Shown piece by piece: positions 10,739 through 23,559 of a stretch of DNA of 64,000 nucleotides; within the stretch, counting starts at the first letter, position 1; each line of letters begins with the position of its first letter. Below the pieces are notes generated by a model. The model searched no databases, was not told the origin of the DNA, and saw only the letters and a program-made list of their open reading frames with translations. Position numbers and translations under genes: made by a program. Source of the DNA: Moniliophthora roreri (taxonomy: Eukaryota; Basidiomycota; Agaricomycetes; Agaricales; Marasmiaceae); the NCBI GenBank assembly GCA_001466705.2, contig LATX02000196.1, positions 372,001 to 436,000 of the forward strand. The letters run 5' to 3'.

Positions 10739-13086
10739 ATGCACCATCCCCTCAAGGTGTCGACTCCCTTCCTACTGTTGACTTCTCTCGTCAGTGCGGC
10801 TACCGTCAAACTAGGCGATACTACTATCATAGGAGAGGACATCCCCACTAAAGGGTTAGAATTCTATGGTGGTAGGTCTAGGTTGGCATATTGATCTCAA
10901 TTGAAGCTCACCTTTCCGTTGTAGGCATTCCTTTCGCCGAGCCGCCGGTTGGAAACCTGAGGCTCAAACCTCCGGTCCTTAAGACATCCCTTGATACTTC
11001 TACCTTCAATGCAACCACATTTGGCGCGGAATGCCTACAAGTACCCCTATTCGGCTCTGTGAGACGACTGGTTCCTAATGCTATGCAACATTACACTAAC
11101 TTCCGTATCTGCTATGTGCAGCCTGTTCCCCCAGACCTCCTGCTTTCTGAGGACTGCCTCAATATCAATGTTATTCGACCAGCTGACATTGATTCCAATA
11201 CCTCACTTCCCATAATGATGTACTTCTCTGGGGGAGGTTTCGTCAGTGCGTACCTCTTTAATTCATATATCTTGTATTAGCTAAGTCATTGATGTAGCTG
11301 ATGCCCCGGCACGTCTCAATGGAAGTGAGATTGTCGCGCGTAGTGTTGCAAGGGTAAGCTTATAGTATCTCGTATCTCCTTTTCATTATAACCAGGACTG
11401 CACAGGGAACGCCAATAATATATGTCGGCTTCAACTATCGTCTTGGTCCTCTGGGCTTTCCCGCTGGAGCAGAAGCAGCTGAGAAGGGTGCTCTCAATCT
11501 CGGTCTCAAAGACCAGTTGGCAGCGATGAAGTGGGTTCAGCAAAATATAGCAGCTTTCGGAGGTGACAAGGACAAGGTTTTGTGCCGCCCTATTCGTTTT
11601 CGCCCGAGCGGAAAGATCTTACATCTTCACAGGTCACTTTGTTTGGTTTCAGTGCAGGCTCCATCTCAATTTCGACGCTTTACTTGAACTCGAACCTCGA
11701 GAAATATGCCAGGGCTGTGGTAGGTCTCTTCAGTTCCTTTTGCTCTTTGGTTCCTGATCAAATTCTCGCTCTTTGCAGATTATGGAGTCTGGTTTCGCTG
11801 GGACCACTTTCACGTTCAATGCAACACGTCGTCAGAACGACTGGGACAACTTCGTTGCTGCGATTCCCGAATGTCAAGATGCCGACCCGAACAATACGTT
11901 TGATTGTTTGAGAAGGGACGATCTGAACACTACTGACCTTATTCAGGCGATAAACTCCACGTTAAGCCAAGCGGATGAGCAGTTCCCTTTTGTTCCCACC
12001 TTTGATGGTCCAGATGGCCTAGTGCCTGGGCTGCCCTCTAAAACTTTGAAGAAAGGACGATTCTCGAAGATCCCGTTCATAGCAGGTGACGTCCTTGATG
12101 AAGGTACGCTATTGTCATTCAGGTCATTTTGGAAACGTACTTACGATTGGAACAGGGACACTCTTTGCTTCGTCGGTCATTGCCATCGACGAGGAGACCT
12201 TGCGCGAAGCATTGATCGCGAACTTTACCTTGTCTCCAGGAAGCTCTACTTGTGATTTAGACGATGCAGTTGATACCATCCTGGAACTGTATCCGGATAT
12301 TCCAGCTCTTGGCTCTCCCTTCAATACCGGAAACGAGACGTTTGGATTGAGTCCAACATTCAAGCGGCTGTCGGCTATCTGTAGGACATCTTTTTTTTTC
12401 CAGCCTCGAAGACTTTCTCACTTATCCTTTTCAGACAACGACGTGATGTTCCATTTCCCTCGAAGATCCATGACTCGGACTTTGGCTCGAGCAGGCGTCA
12501 AGGCGTACGGTTACCAGCTTTCATATCCTGAGCTTAACCCATTACCACCACTTGGAGGTCAGTCAGGTCCTGCTAATTCTTGTGTAAAACGGTTCGACTA
12601 ATGCAATACTTTTTGCCTAGTCGTACACAGCACTGACATAAACTATCTCTTTGGCTTTGCAAGCCTTCCACCATCATTTGTTCCATCACCTTCAGCGGCA
12701 CAGGTCAGCGAGCAAATCATTGACTATTGGGTCTCGTTCGCAACCAGTCTCGATCCGAATGACGGACTGGGTAGTGATCGTCAGTCATCCGTCCCTCATG
12801 AATCACTTGATGATTACTGACTACGACGTGTAGGTCCCGTTTGGCCACAATACACCGTCGACGAACCGGTAAGTGACATTGAACTCTGGGATCTTGAGAA
12901 GATTGACCAAAGAATCTGCAGGTTCTTCTGCAACTGAATGGGACTAGCACTGGCCCTCTTCCCGTGAGTACCGCCCGAGTCATCGAGCTTGACTAGTACT
13001 GAATTATTTTATCTTTTCCTAAGGACACCTATCGTAATAAGCAGTTCAAGTTCGTCAATTCGAATCCGGTGATATTCCGCCACTAG
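10739..13086 (+). CDS. Secreted type-B carboxylesterase/lipase, copy 1
   Basis: Thirteen exons splice in phase to about 558 residues: 10739-10871, 10925-11058, 11122-11245, 11298-11353, 11406-11576, 11633-11719, 11779-12103, 12156-12380, 12435-12557, 12621-12779, 12834-12868, 12922-12963, 13024-13086. Residues 1-20 form a signal peptide (MHHPLKVSTPFLLLTSLVSA). Type-B esterase marks follow in order: GIPFAEPPVGNLRLKPP, SEDCLNINVIRP, FSGGGF (oxyanion hole), the nucleophile elbow GFSAG, the acid Glu in LDEGTLF, and the catalytic His in VVHSTDINYLF. It would hydrolyse carboxylic esters outside the cell. Every intron position is shared with copy 2 at 34003. The end of exon 10 was chosen because the longer form keeps the conserved DGLG..RP.WPQY. 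It could act as a lipase, sterol esterase or feruloyl-type esterase. Confidence 0.9.
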
Positions 13087-13219
13087 GACACTGTGCCTAT
13101 TTATTCAATGTATACCCGGGCTTTCATTTTAAGGGCCCCTAGCAATAATATCGAGCTTTTTCGCGAATACTTGAACATGGCGTCATCGACCCGTACTAAG
13201 CTACGTTGGAAACAGTCCC

Positions 13220-14150
13220 ATCGTGACTGCAGTCTAGGAGCCCGGGCGCCTCATTTCCCGTAAGACGCAACGGTAATGGTTCACCAAGCCCTTTCGCCAT
13301 AATGAAGAGTTCCAGTACATTTGACAGGAAACATTCCTCGGGGTGCTTCTTGCTTGTTGGTCTGACATATGAACCATTGCCCAAGTTCGTATACAGAAAG
13401 GCAAACATAAGATTCGCCGGGCGATGCAACCGCCATTATTGGTTAGGTTTCTCGTTTTGCTGCTGTATCAAAGCTGGTTTGTCTGAGAAAGGGTCCGTTG
13501 CATCGTAGATGTCCAACTTCAAGTTTGTCGATGTCGTCGTCAGATAATGCCTGATAGACGAGAAATCGTAGTGGATCGGGACAAGCTAAGGAGTTGAAAG
13601 TCGAAGCCGATCAAGATTGCGTGAGGAGTAAGCCCTGAGATCGCAGTTAGGATTGGCTTCTAGATCGTCCAGCAGCTGTTGAATCGTTCGTATGATTGTT
13701 TGGAATGGAGCGATGAATCATATTGCGTACCTGTGGTATTGGAGTCAGCTTTGACGCAGAAGCCTCTTTTTGGCGGCAATTGAGGATGTAGCGAAAGAGG
13801 TCAGGAGAGGAAAAGAAGCAAGCTGCCATAATCTTGGGTCCCTGTTCTAGAAAGTGGAAACGACACCCGCTCGACAGACTAACAAAGCTTGGAGTTAGTA
13901 GGAAAGACAGTCCTCAAGGCACCTGGTATGTATTCAATAGAGGAATCGCAGAACCATCGTCCGACTCTGGGGCTGCTTTGATGCAAACGGCCCACTGTCC
14001 ACAAGACTATTCTCTGATTCTCTGCACAGTTTGATTGGTGAGTACTTTTTCAATTTCGAATTCGGATAAGTCGCGTTTGGGGATATATATGATGATTCGA
14101 GAAAAAGGCGCCGAGTGTCAGATTCGCACGCGGCGACCTGGAGCAGTTTT
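13220..14150. repeat. Repeat R, copy 2, joined to the ADH1 pseudogene
   Basis: Second copy of repeat R. Like copy 1 it begins with 'ggagcccgggc' followed by 'gacgcaacggtaatggttca'. On the minus strand it carries the same broken fragments (ACFFSSPDLFRYILNCRQKE near 13800). Its right edge runs directly into the alkenal-reductase pseudogene, as copy 3 runs into the intact gene ADH2. R plus reductase was therefore duplicated as one block. Confidence 0.7.
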
Positions 14151-14184
14151 ATACACTCTCAAAGTAGAAACAGAATGAAATCTA

Positions 14185-15065
14185 TTCCTCAGCGACAAGA
14201 ATAACGAATCTGCACATCCAACAACGCCTCTCCCGCATTCTCCAAACCCCTTGTAACGTCTTCGATGCTTCAACTCGCCCCTTGCTAATTATGTCGAAAA
14301 ACTCTTTTTCGTACTTTGGTGCCAGATCGCTGAAGAGGAATCTGTGGATATGCAGGGAGCAGCCGAATATTGTCCAGAGGTTCCGCGTACGAGAATGAGT
14401 ACCAACAGAAAGAGAAGAAGATGGAGAGACGTACCTTGAGGTTTGTCCCGTCCTTATTATTATACGCGGATATCATCCCACATATAATGAACCTAGCATG
14501 TGTAGCAGAAGCTGCCAGTGCTGCGTCGAGCGTAGGTCCACCGACGTTATCCCAGTACCTGCCACCAGCTAAACACGAGCTTAAAAGAAAAAGAGATATA
14601 CATATCCAAAGGCCCCTCTTTCTCCAACACCTCCGCAGTATCCATCGTCTTGTAGTTGAACGCAACATCGGCACCCATTTCACGACATTCTTGAACTTTT
14701 TCGTCTGTTCCGGCAGATGCGATGACTTTGATTCCGTCTTGCTTTGCTAGTTGGATGACAGTCCTGGGCACCGTTATTGGTGAGAACCGAGTGCTAGTGG
14801 ATGAGAGCGAGAGAAGGCGATAGGACGTACACACCAACGGCACCGGCTCCTCCAGAGATGAACACTGTTTCACCCTATGTTCATATGAGACTGGGTGTCA
14901 GTATGGAGGCGCCCTTCTTTGCCTGCGAATACTCTTTTCAAGCGCAATACGCCGTCATACCTATCATTCATGCTAACGTTAGCAGTTCCACTTCTCGACG
15001 CGGACATGGGAGAAAAAGGGTACCAGGCATCCCAGCAGCACCAACGTACACCTCCCAACCCAATC
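14185..15065 (-). pseudogene. Alkenal/quinone reductase-like pseudogene (ADH1)
   Basis: Closely similar to ADH2 (25571-27117) and ADH3 (27977-29533). It keeps the exons for the nucleotide-binding half (AKQDGIKVIASAGTDEKVQE, YWDNVGGPTLDAALAASA). Compared with ADH2 the 3' end has a 10-nt deletion near 14290, a 2-nt deletion near 14263, and a deletion of about 21 nt near 14205 that removes the 'GRNFGKK' segment; together these break the frame. Homology stops abruptly near 15065, so all upstream exons are missing. It cannot encode a working enzyme. Confidence 0.8.
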
Positions 15066-15525
15066 CTAGACTCGTAACCAGCCCCTGCACGGTTCGATTG
15101 AAGCCTTCCGCGCAGATGTGTAGGGTAGGGCCCCAACTCATCAGCGCAGTGACTGGTCTCGAGTCTACGCGGTGACACGCGTTTCTGTCTTTGCGACCAC
15201 CACCACCATCTCTGTCGACGTGCTTCCGCTGAGCGCTGTGGTCGCTCTCCTCGTTGGGAAGCACTTTCTTTCCTTTCTCCTCCTCATTCTGGTTGATCTT
15301 GCGTTCGCCTTTCTCTTTGTCGACTCTTTGGTCTCTCAACCGCTCGTTAAACATATCGGCCATCGTTATCAAGATAACCCACTCTGCCAGTTCTTGAAGC
15401 TTCCTAAAATCCATCGTCCCGCCAAATGTTTTTCTAAAATACCCTTCATTCTCTTGCACCAGTGACGTTGATTGCAGACCTTCACCTCCCTGCTAACTAC
15501 CATTCTCTTGAAACAGGCTAGATAC
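15066..15525 (-). other. Coding-like remnant, unrecognised
   Basis: Beyond the ADH1 breakpoint a minus-strand open frame runs from about 15459 down to the junction. It holds a hydrophilic, lysine- and glutamate-rich segment (MADMFNERLRDQRVDKEKGE) preceded by QELAEWVILI. In frame it continues into ADH1 sequence (LGWEVYVGAAGMPG), giving an accidental fusion frame of 163 codons. I do not recognise the upstream part; it may be an exon of another host gene captured at the rearrangement. Confidence 0.35.
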
Positions 15526-15837
15526 AACTCGTGCACTCCGACATCGAACGTCGTCAACCATCAATCCCAAAACACGTTCTGCGCTGATCTCGCCACGTCT
15601 GCGCTTCGGACAATACATCTACACGCACTCTGATTAGACACCCACCGAGTACCTCTTCAGAAAGCTACCGCTCACGCTCACAAGCACCCATCGGTCGACA
15701 GGAGCCACCGTTGTGGTCACCGTATAACAATACCGATGATTTGGACTCCATTTCAGCTTCTACTCCTTTCTCCCAAAGCACCACTCCTTTCCTAATCTCA
15801 ACAGCTCTCGTACAACAAAATGTTTTGTGCGCTCACT

Positions 15838-16443
15838 TGCGTGGAATGGCTTGTCGAGGCAGAAAAATGTGGGTGGCCATCTAGAGCGGGGTACGTGGAC
15901 GAGTCCCTTCAGTAGTTTAATGTTTTACTCACAATTGTAACTCGCTAGAAATGCAAGATTGACTCGTGCAGAATCTCGAAACAACACACTCACCAGATTC
16001 GCTCATCCATCTTGCCACTGCATATTCAAACCCATACAAGACCGGAGTTCCAGCAGCCAAGTTCTCCCCATAGCGACCCTGTGCGTCACTTATACTACGA
16101 AACGATCAGCAAAGTCTTGTTGGCAAGAGCAAGAAATTTTTACCAAGTGCTCAAACTCGCAGTTACACACCCACTCCTCTGTGCCTGGATAAAGCTCGTC
16201 GCTCCACGGCATCGCGCCATAATGTGCTCGATTGACATTGTGCTGCTCCAGCACCGTGTTCTTCCGCTCATCAGTCAGGTTCAAGTGTCATTACAGTTGA
16301 ACACGCGTTCTTTCGGGAACTAGGCTTTGGGATTCGATGGGTCTGGATGGTTTGGAAATAGTGGGAGAGTCATCAAGTTGGTTGGGAAAACCAAATACCG
16401 AAGAAAGGACAGAGATGAAGGCAATGAGCGACTGAAAGTACAT
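15838..16443 (-). pseudogene. CAP-domain (PR-1-like) secreted protein, frameshifted copy
   Basis: Starts at ATG 16443 with a signal-peptide-like MYFQSLIAFISVLSSVFGFP. A one-base insertion relative to the block B copy, near 16350, throws it out of frame. The CAP core is still readable further on: EQHNVNRAHYGA, WSDELYPGTEEW and CNCEFEHL. The block B version reads PLTWSDEL where this one has lost two residues. CAP proteins are secreted cysteine-rich proteins that bind lipids such as sterols. The frameshift marks this copy as dead. Confidence 0.7.
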
Positions 16444-16715
16444 GGTTCAAAGTCGTAAAACTGTGTAGCGAGTAAATTTGCGAAAGAATATACAATAATA
16501 GTTCGAGACGCTTACGAACCTGGTCCGAATGTCCATCACAGTTCTCACTATTCCACTCCCTTCATGTTGAAGGTCCACCGAACGCCTAGATAGACGTCGG
16601 GTTTCGTCAAACACATTCCATAATTCATCAATGATACGCCACTTTTGGCTACCAGATCTCAGCAATCTCAGTCCCTACTGTAGGCTGGAAGGTGCGCTTC
16701 AATTACAGGCAACTA

Positions 16716-18746
16716 TCAACAAGCACAAGCACTAATATCTAGATCGGAAACTGCAATACATAAACGGTCCCACCAAGAACGCTCTGTAATAAGTATGTTA
16801 GTGTTCATCTTGAGTTGCAGTAATAACTAAGAACACACCTGTCTGTTTCTTAATGATTTCGAATTCTGGGTAACCCATGTGTTTCGCCCAATCGGCAGTG
16901 CTGGGGTTGAAGCCTCGGGCAATTTGCCATTTGCGGAGGGCAGGGTAGATGTGGGAGGGCCATGATGACGGTCCTCTACAGTCAAGATATAGATGTGGGG
17001 TGAGTATCGGAATGTCCCATAGCTTCCATTCCTCTTCTGGTATCCTTGACTGACCATCCTCATCGAAAGACCAGAAACGGGTATGTCCACCCACCCATGA
17101 TATGTATTCTGACGTGGTCAACGGATACGGATAGAGAAAGAGGTAGATGGGTCGGGTTACTTCAACGGCATCACAGAGGTCAGAAAAGGCCAGTCGGGTA
17201 GATTGCGATTGCAACCCGAGCCGCCAGGGTGGATCAACCACAGCTGGTAACACACAAGATGATCAGCATTCTTCGCATGCTTGAAAGGGATGAGACACCT
17301 ACAAACGCTTTCCTGATGGCCCGTCATCTTGAGAAAATCAAACACACAGGAGGATTGTGATAACCAGCCTTCCCGGAACCTTTCCCAACCGAATCTAGCC
17401 TCAAGGCCAACTTCCTCCCCTTGACCAACCAACTTGAAACTGTGGAAATGAGCGCAAATTGCAGAGGGGCCAACTCCACACTCACCGTGTCAATCCACCA
17501 TCAACTCGTGTCTCCTCCACCAACCCATGCACATAAAACCACACCCATAGCCCAGGTGCTTCTGGCGGCCACCTCGCAACAGGCTCCAGCGAAGGCGAGT
17601 AGACCGTATCGAAACGTAACCTGCCGATGATGTCAATTGGAAGATGGTGGGGCGGATTTCGCCAAAGGGGTTTAAGGTAGCGATGGCTGGCTATCAACTG
17701 GGAACAGTTGTTGTCCTTGTGTTGGTGGTCCTCTGTTGTCTTTGGAAACAAGTCGTCGAGATAGATTTGTTTGTGAAACTCCCGTGCACGTTCTAAAACG
17801 CCAACATCCACATTTGATCCGAATTTGCTGAAGAATGCGACACAAGTTGCTTCTTCCAGCATGTCCAGTGTCGAAGGAAGAGCTTGAAGAGCTGATTCAT
17901 CTTTGTAGTACAGCCCTGGAAAGTACACATCAGGTCCGGCGGGTCCACTGCAAAGAATCCCTCTCCTTGTGTCCATCCATAAATCCTCATCATCACATCC
18001 CTTGTTCAGCTACAAAATCATCAGTGCCAGACCTTCGAAAATCAGGATATGAACTCACCCTCAGATATTCCATGTATAGCGCCATCCATAATGAATTGGT
18101 GTAAAAATGGGCCGCTGGGATCAACTCTACATGTCCTGGTTCAGAGTATGTTGACGGAAGGAAGTTTGTGGTGCGCACCATGGTGAAAGATCAACATTGG
18201 GATCTCTGATCGATTGATACCGAAGAGTTTGAACAAGCCCATCCGACTGACTGCTGGTTAGCAAAAGTTTTATGTCGAGGGAGGGAGGAAACGAACCTAG
18301 CACGGGAAAATTGCTTGAAATCCTTCTCCCAAGCCTCTTGTGCGCCATCGCCTTCGTATGTTATGGCAGTGAAGTTGGATTGTTGGTTGGGATGAACTTG
18401 GACAGTAGATATCGTTTTACGAGTGGACCCACGCCATCGACCAACCCATTCCCCATTTTGCCAATGCCAGTCCCATTTTGAGAGGTCCTTTGAGGACAGC
18501 TCCTTCATACCAATGACATAACCGCGTTTCACATTCTCGAACTGCAAACCCAGTGTCGGCGGTAAGAATCTCAGAATATATATGTCTTGGACTCACCTGG
18601 CCGAATATTGTGCACTCGGTGACTTTTGCGTTGTCTCCATGAATATGAACTACTTCTGCAGTTATCGTTGTGTTGACTTGATCGCGATGGACATTGTTGA
18701 ACGTAGGTTTGCCTGTGACGGAGAATTGCGAGTCGCGGATACTCAT
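16716..18746 (-). CDS. Gene X1: multi-exon member of an unrecognised duplicated family
   Basis: About ten exons on the minus strand run from ATG 18746 (MSIRDSQFSVTGKPTFNNV) to the stop at 16716-16718. Recognisable blocks in order: the N-terminal DSQFSVTGK...FNNVHRDQVN; ENVKRGYVIGMKEL; WDWHWQNGEWVGRWRGSTRK; FKLFGINRSEIPMLIFH (in frame only after splicing near 18270); EDLWMDTRRGILCSG; PSTLDMLEEATCVAFFSKFG; RLRFDTVYSPSLEPVARWPP; WLSQSS.VFD; SW.GGHTRFWSFDEDG; WPSHIYPALRKWQIARGF. No signal peptide or membrane segment is seen. I remember similar uncharacterised proteins in mushrooms but no function. Copies X2 and X3 have the same exon plan, which supports the model. Confidence 0.7.
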
Positions 18747-19206
18747 TCGCAGTGTTGGATCTGGTTGGGCAAAGGGGGTAAGGATGGTGGTCAAAGTCGA
18801 AGCATTGGGCAATTTGCCAGTTGTGGGGAGCAGGATAGATGTGGGTGGGCCATGTGCGAAATATGTACCCGCGCGTTAAGGTGTGTGCATACGTCCTTTT
18901 GTGTGTTAACAGACACACTGAATACGGAGAACCAATAGAATCAACATTTCTCACTGCTTGCGTATTTTTTTTTACTGGAGCGCTATCTGATTCTACCCCG
19001 AGCATTTGGCAGTGAGTCCCCATTTCGACCTCTTCCAACTCAAATCTTGCGGATGAACACCAGAGATAACGGGCCTAGCGTACCACTTTGTCTATCGTCT
19101 CACCGTTGATCATGGACGACAATAACCCTTCAGCAAGTATGGACCAAGCTTTGACAAGGACGGCAAAGATAATTCAGGAATACGTGTACCGGTAAAGATT
19201 GCAGTT

Positions 19207-19454
19207 CCTGATAATGAAAAGCGACCACATATTGAGAGAACGGATAGTCGACCGATGTTGGTTTGCAAAGTTTGGTGGTAGTGCTAGTCGGAAGACCAGT
19301 CGCGAACCGAATCAGAAAAGCGTTGCAAATAGCCCATATTCGAAGACACTCGTAATTAGCGAAACAGTCAACACTGTATACTAATCTGCTGTGTAGAATA
19401 ATTATAACAAGGCTTGGTCTAAATGTAAGGGTCGGGTCTCGCCCACTCGCGGCT
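19207..19454. other. Unique spacer between tandem blocks A and B
   Basis: About 250 nt with no counterpart in blocks B or C and no coding sequence seen. Confidence 0.5.
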
Positions 19455-19769
19455 CGACTCGTGCACTCCGACATCAACCGTCGTCAACCATCAATCCCAA
19501 AGCATGTTCCACACTGATCTCGCCATGTCTGCGCTTCAGACACCCCATCTACACGCACTCCGATTAGACACCCACCAAGCACCTTTTCAGACAGCTACCG
19601 CTCATGCTCATGAGTGCCCCTCGGTCGACAGAAGGCACTGTTGCGGTCACCGTATACCGATACTGATAAATCGGACCCCGTTTCAGCTCCTACTCCTTTC
19701 TCCCGAAGTTCACTCCTTTTCTGATCTCTTCAGCTGGGTCTCGTACAACAAAACGCTCTGTGCACTCAC

Positions 19770-20404
19770 TTGCGTGAAGTGGCTTGTCGTGGCAGAAAAA
19801 AGTGGGTGACTATCTAGAACAAGGTATGTGGTCGAGTCCTTCCAATGGTTTTATGCGTACTCACAATTGTAACTCTCTAGAAACGCGAAATCAAGTCATG
19901 CGGGACCTCAAGACAACACTCACCAAATTCATCCATCCAATTTTCCAGTGCATGTTCAAACCCATACAAGACCAGAATTCCAGCAGCCAAGTTCTCTCCA
20001 TAGCGACCCTGTGCATCACATATACCACGAAACGATACGCGGAAGTCCTGTTGACAAAAGCAAGAGAATTTTACCAAGTGCTCGAATTCGCAGTTACACG
20101 CCCACCCTTCTGCGCCTGGGTAAAGCTCGTCACTCCATGTCAAAGGCATCGCGCCGTAATGTGCTCGATTGACATTGTGCTGCTCCGGCACCGTGCTCTT
20201 CCACTCATCAGTCAGGTTTAAGCGTCTGCAAACATTTGACGTGTCGGCGTTGTCGCGGTCGAACGCGTGTTCTTTCAGGAACTCGGCTTTGGGATTCGAT
20301 GGGTCTGGGTAATTTGGAATAGCAAGGGAGTTATCAAGTCGGCTGGGAAAACTGAATACCAGAGAAGGGATAGAGATGGAGACGATGAATGACCGAAAGT
20401 ACAT
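19770..20404 (-). CDS. CAP-domain (PR-1-like) secreted protein, C-terminally truncated
   Basis: From ATG 20404 the signal-like MYFRSFIVSISIPSLVFSFP leads into a CAP domain: EQHNVNRAHYGAMPLTWSDE, AEGWACNCEFEHL, then after an intron GRYGENLAAGILVLYGFEHA, NWMDEFE, and after two more introns SYNYSHPLFSATTSHFTQ. That last block is the conserved '(G)HFTQ' strand, normally followed by VVW and about 40 more residues. Downstream of the final donor (about 19769) no VVW exon is visible and the DNA is block-specific. The 3' end therefore seems lost. The role would be extracellular lipid binding. It is either a truncated gene or a pseudogene with a good 5' part. Confidence 0.6.
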
Positions 20405-20852
20405 GGTTCGAAGTCGGTATAACTGTAGCGAGGAAATCTTGTGAAAGAATGTACAATAGTAGTTTAAGACGTTCACGAACCTGGTCCATCCCGAGAATAC
20501 CAAATGCTGTATACTCAAATTTGTTTCTCTCAGCGCATATGCCATGTCAAAATGGAAAACACCTGCACCATGTGAGCTCTATGGTTGTGTCCGCATCCGT
20601 TTCGGAGAGCCGAACGGTGAACACTTGTGCTCAGTCCTCGTTCTCATTGTCTCACCGACACCAACTTTGCTGCGAATGTCCATCGCAATTCTCGCTCTTC
20701 ACGTCGGAGGACCACCGAACCCCTGGATAGATGCCGGGTTTCGTCAAACACACCCCATGATTCATCAATGATACGCCGCTTTTGGCTATCAGATCTCAGC
20801 AATTTCGGATCCTACTGTAGGCTGGAAGGTGCACTTCAGTTACAGACAACTA

Positions 20853-22905
20853 TCAACAAGCACAAGCACTAATATCTAGATCAGGAACTGCACAACATAA
20901 ACGGTTCAACCATAAACGCTCTGTAATAAGTATGTTGGTTTTCGTCTTGAGTTGCGGTAATGACTAAGGAACACACCTGGCTGTTTCTTAACGATTTCGA
21001 GTTCTGGATAGCCCATGTGACGCGCCCAACTAGCAGTGGTGGGGTCAAAGCCTCGGGCAATTTGCCATTTGCGGAGGGCAGGGTAGATGTGGGAGGGCCA
21101 TGATAACAGTCCTTCAGAGTCATAACGTACAGATGGGGTGAGTATCGGAATATCCCATCGCTCCCATTCCTTTTCTGGTATCCTTGACTGACCGTCCTCA
21201 TTAAAAGACCAGAAATGGGTATGTCCACCCATCCATGATATGAGTTCTGATATGGTCAACGGATGCGGATAGAGGAAGAGGTAGATGGGTCGGGTTTCTT
21301 CAGCAGAATCACAGAGGTAAAAAGGGGCCGGGAGTCTGTCATGTACGGTGTGTCCACGTTGAGTAGGTTGTAGCTCAACATACCAAGGTGGATCAACCAT
21401 AGCTGGTAATACACAAGATGATCAGCATTCTTCACATGCTTGAAAGGGACGAGACACCTACAATAGCTTTCCTGATGGCCCGTCATCTCAAGATAACCAA
21501 ACACACGGGAGGATTGTGATAACCAGCCTTTCCCGAACCTTTCCCAATCAAAAACAGCCTCAAGGCGGACTTTCTCCCCTTGACTAACCAACTTGAAACT
21601 GCGGAAATGAGCCCAAATTGCAGAGGAGCCAAGTCCACGCTCACCGCGTCAATCCACCATCAACTCGTGTCTCCTCCACCAACCCATGCACATAAAACCA
21701 CACCCATAGCCCAGGTGCTTCTGGCGGCCACCTCGCAACAGGCTCCAGCGAAGGCGAGTAGACCGTATCGAAACGTAACCCGCCGATGATGTCGATTGGA
21801 AGATGGTGGGGCGGATTTCGCCAAAGGTCTTCAAGGTAGGGATGGTCGGTCGTCAACTGGGAGCAGTTGTTATCCTTGTGTTGATGGTCTTCTGTCGTCC
21901 TTGGACACAAGTCGTCAAGATAGGTTTGTTCGAAGAGCTCCCATGCATGCTCCAAAACGTTGTCATCCACATTTGATCCGAATTTGCTGAAGAATGCGAC
22001 ACAAGTTGCTTCTTCCAGCATGTCCAGTGTCGAAGGAAGAGCTTGAAGAACTGATTCATTTCTGGGCAACAGTGGAAATTCGACATAAGGTCCGGCAGGT
22101 CCACTACAAAGAATCCCTTTTCTCGTGTCCATCCATAAAGCCCGATCCTCGCATCCCTCATTTATCTACAAAATCATCAGTGCCAGACTTTCAAAAGTCA
22201 GGATATGAACTCACCCTCAGATATTCCATGTATAGGCCCATCCAGAACGAATTGGTGTAAAAATGTGCCACTGGGATCAATTCTATGCGTTCTGGTTCAG
22301 AGTATGTTGTGGACGGAAGGAAGTTTGTGGTGCGCACCATGGTGAAAGATCAACATTGGGATCTCTGATCGATTGATACCGAAGAGTTTGAACAAGCCCG
22401 TCCGACTGACCGCTGATTAGCAAAAGTTTTATGTAGAAGGAGGGGGGAAACAAACCTGGCACGAGAGAATTGCTTGAAATCGTTCTCCCAAGCCTCTTGT
22501 GTATCCTCGCCTTCGTATGTTATGGCAGTGAACTTGGATTGTTGGTCAGGATGAATTTGAACAGTAGATATTGTTTTTTGAGTAAACCTGCGCCGTCGAC
22601 GGACCAACTCCCCATTTTGCCAATGCCAGTCCCATTTTGAGAGATCCACGGATCCCAGCTCCTTCATACCGATGACATAACCGCGTTTCACATTCTCGAA
22701 CTGCGAAACCAGAGTCAGCGGTAAGTATCTCAGAATACATACGTCTTGGACTCACCTGGCTGAATATTGTGGACTCGGTGACTTTTGTACCGTCTTCATG
22801 AATATGAACTACTTCTGCAGTTATCGTTGTGTTGACTTGATCGCGATGGACATTGTTGAACGTAGGTTTGCCTGTGACGGAGAATTGCGAGTCGCGGATA
22901 CTCAT
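20853..22905 (-). CDS. Gene X2: second copy of the unrecognised family X
   Basis: Same exon plan as X1, from ATG 22905 (MSIRDSQFSVTGKPTFNNV) to the stop at 20853-20855. Blocks: KRGYVIGMKELGSVDLSKWD, EDRALWMDTRKGILCSGPAG, PSTLDMLEEATCVAFFSKFG, GGLRFDTVYSPSLEPVARWP, FDWERFGKGWLSQSSRVFGY, GGHTHFWSFNEDGQSRIPEK and SWPSHIYPALRKWQIARGFD. The long exon at about 22132-21641 is open, as is the equivalent exon in X1 and X3. That three copies keep this exon open suggests the family codes for protein. Cellular role unknown. Confidence 0.7.
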
Positions 22906-23559
22906 TCGCAGTGTTGGATCTGGTTGGGCAAAGGGGGTAAGGATGGTGGTCAAAGGGCAAGCTGGGTCGTGGGGACATAATGTTTGATGGAATGATATTC
23001 GTTTGAGTGATAGTGCGACTATAGCGCTACTTGAGGCATCGCTGAGTGTTTTTATTTTTTGCAATGTTCGAAGTATGGATTGCTACAACAGTCGATGAGT
23101 GTAGCTTTAGAATGGGAGACACAGCGCGAAAGACGTACCAAGTTAGAATCAATACGCACTATCCAAGCTCAAAGCATCGAACCGTTTTGCAGTTCTACTT
23201 GGTACTTTAAGTGACATTTTAGAGACTCGAGAGTGCGAATGGTACGAGAAGGTTGTTTTGAAGAATAGGACAGTGGGCGCTTAACTGGCGGTGAGTAACC
23301 TGCCCTCGACCCCCACTACGACGCTGACCCTGTAATGGTACTCACGCTTCCCTTTTCGCTTTCCCCACTGTAAAATGCTCCGCCTGCAAAGACGATAACA
23401 CCAAACGTGTCTTCAACAGATATTATGATCTCCGCTGGCAGCAAATCCGTTCGTGTACCTCAGTGTTTTACGACTAGCGTAATCACGTACCCTCTCTCTT
23501 GTCGATTTCTTCGTGCTGACAATCTCCAAAGACTGCATACTTCAAGTCGAGAGGCCAAC

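Larger units (their letters stand above)
15530..19206. repeat. Segmental duplication block A (CAP pseudogene + gene X1)
   Basis: Tandem partner of block B (19455-24348). Both start at 'actcgtgcactccgacatc' and both stop being similar right after 'ggtaaagattgcagtt'. Each carries, on the minus strand, gene X followed by a CAP gene. Block A is about 1.2 kb shorter. At about 18795 the start of X1 runs straight into 'tcgaagcattgggcaatt', which in block B lies about 1 kb further out (near 23945). Most of the difference is therefore one internal deletion. Confidence 0.85.

Noticed and set aside
14968..15459. 163-codon frame as a single protein
   Set aside because: It crosses the ADH1 breakpoint; its last part is ADH1 exon and intron sequence, so it is a chance fusion frame.
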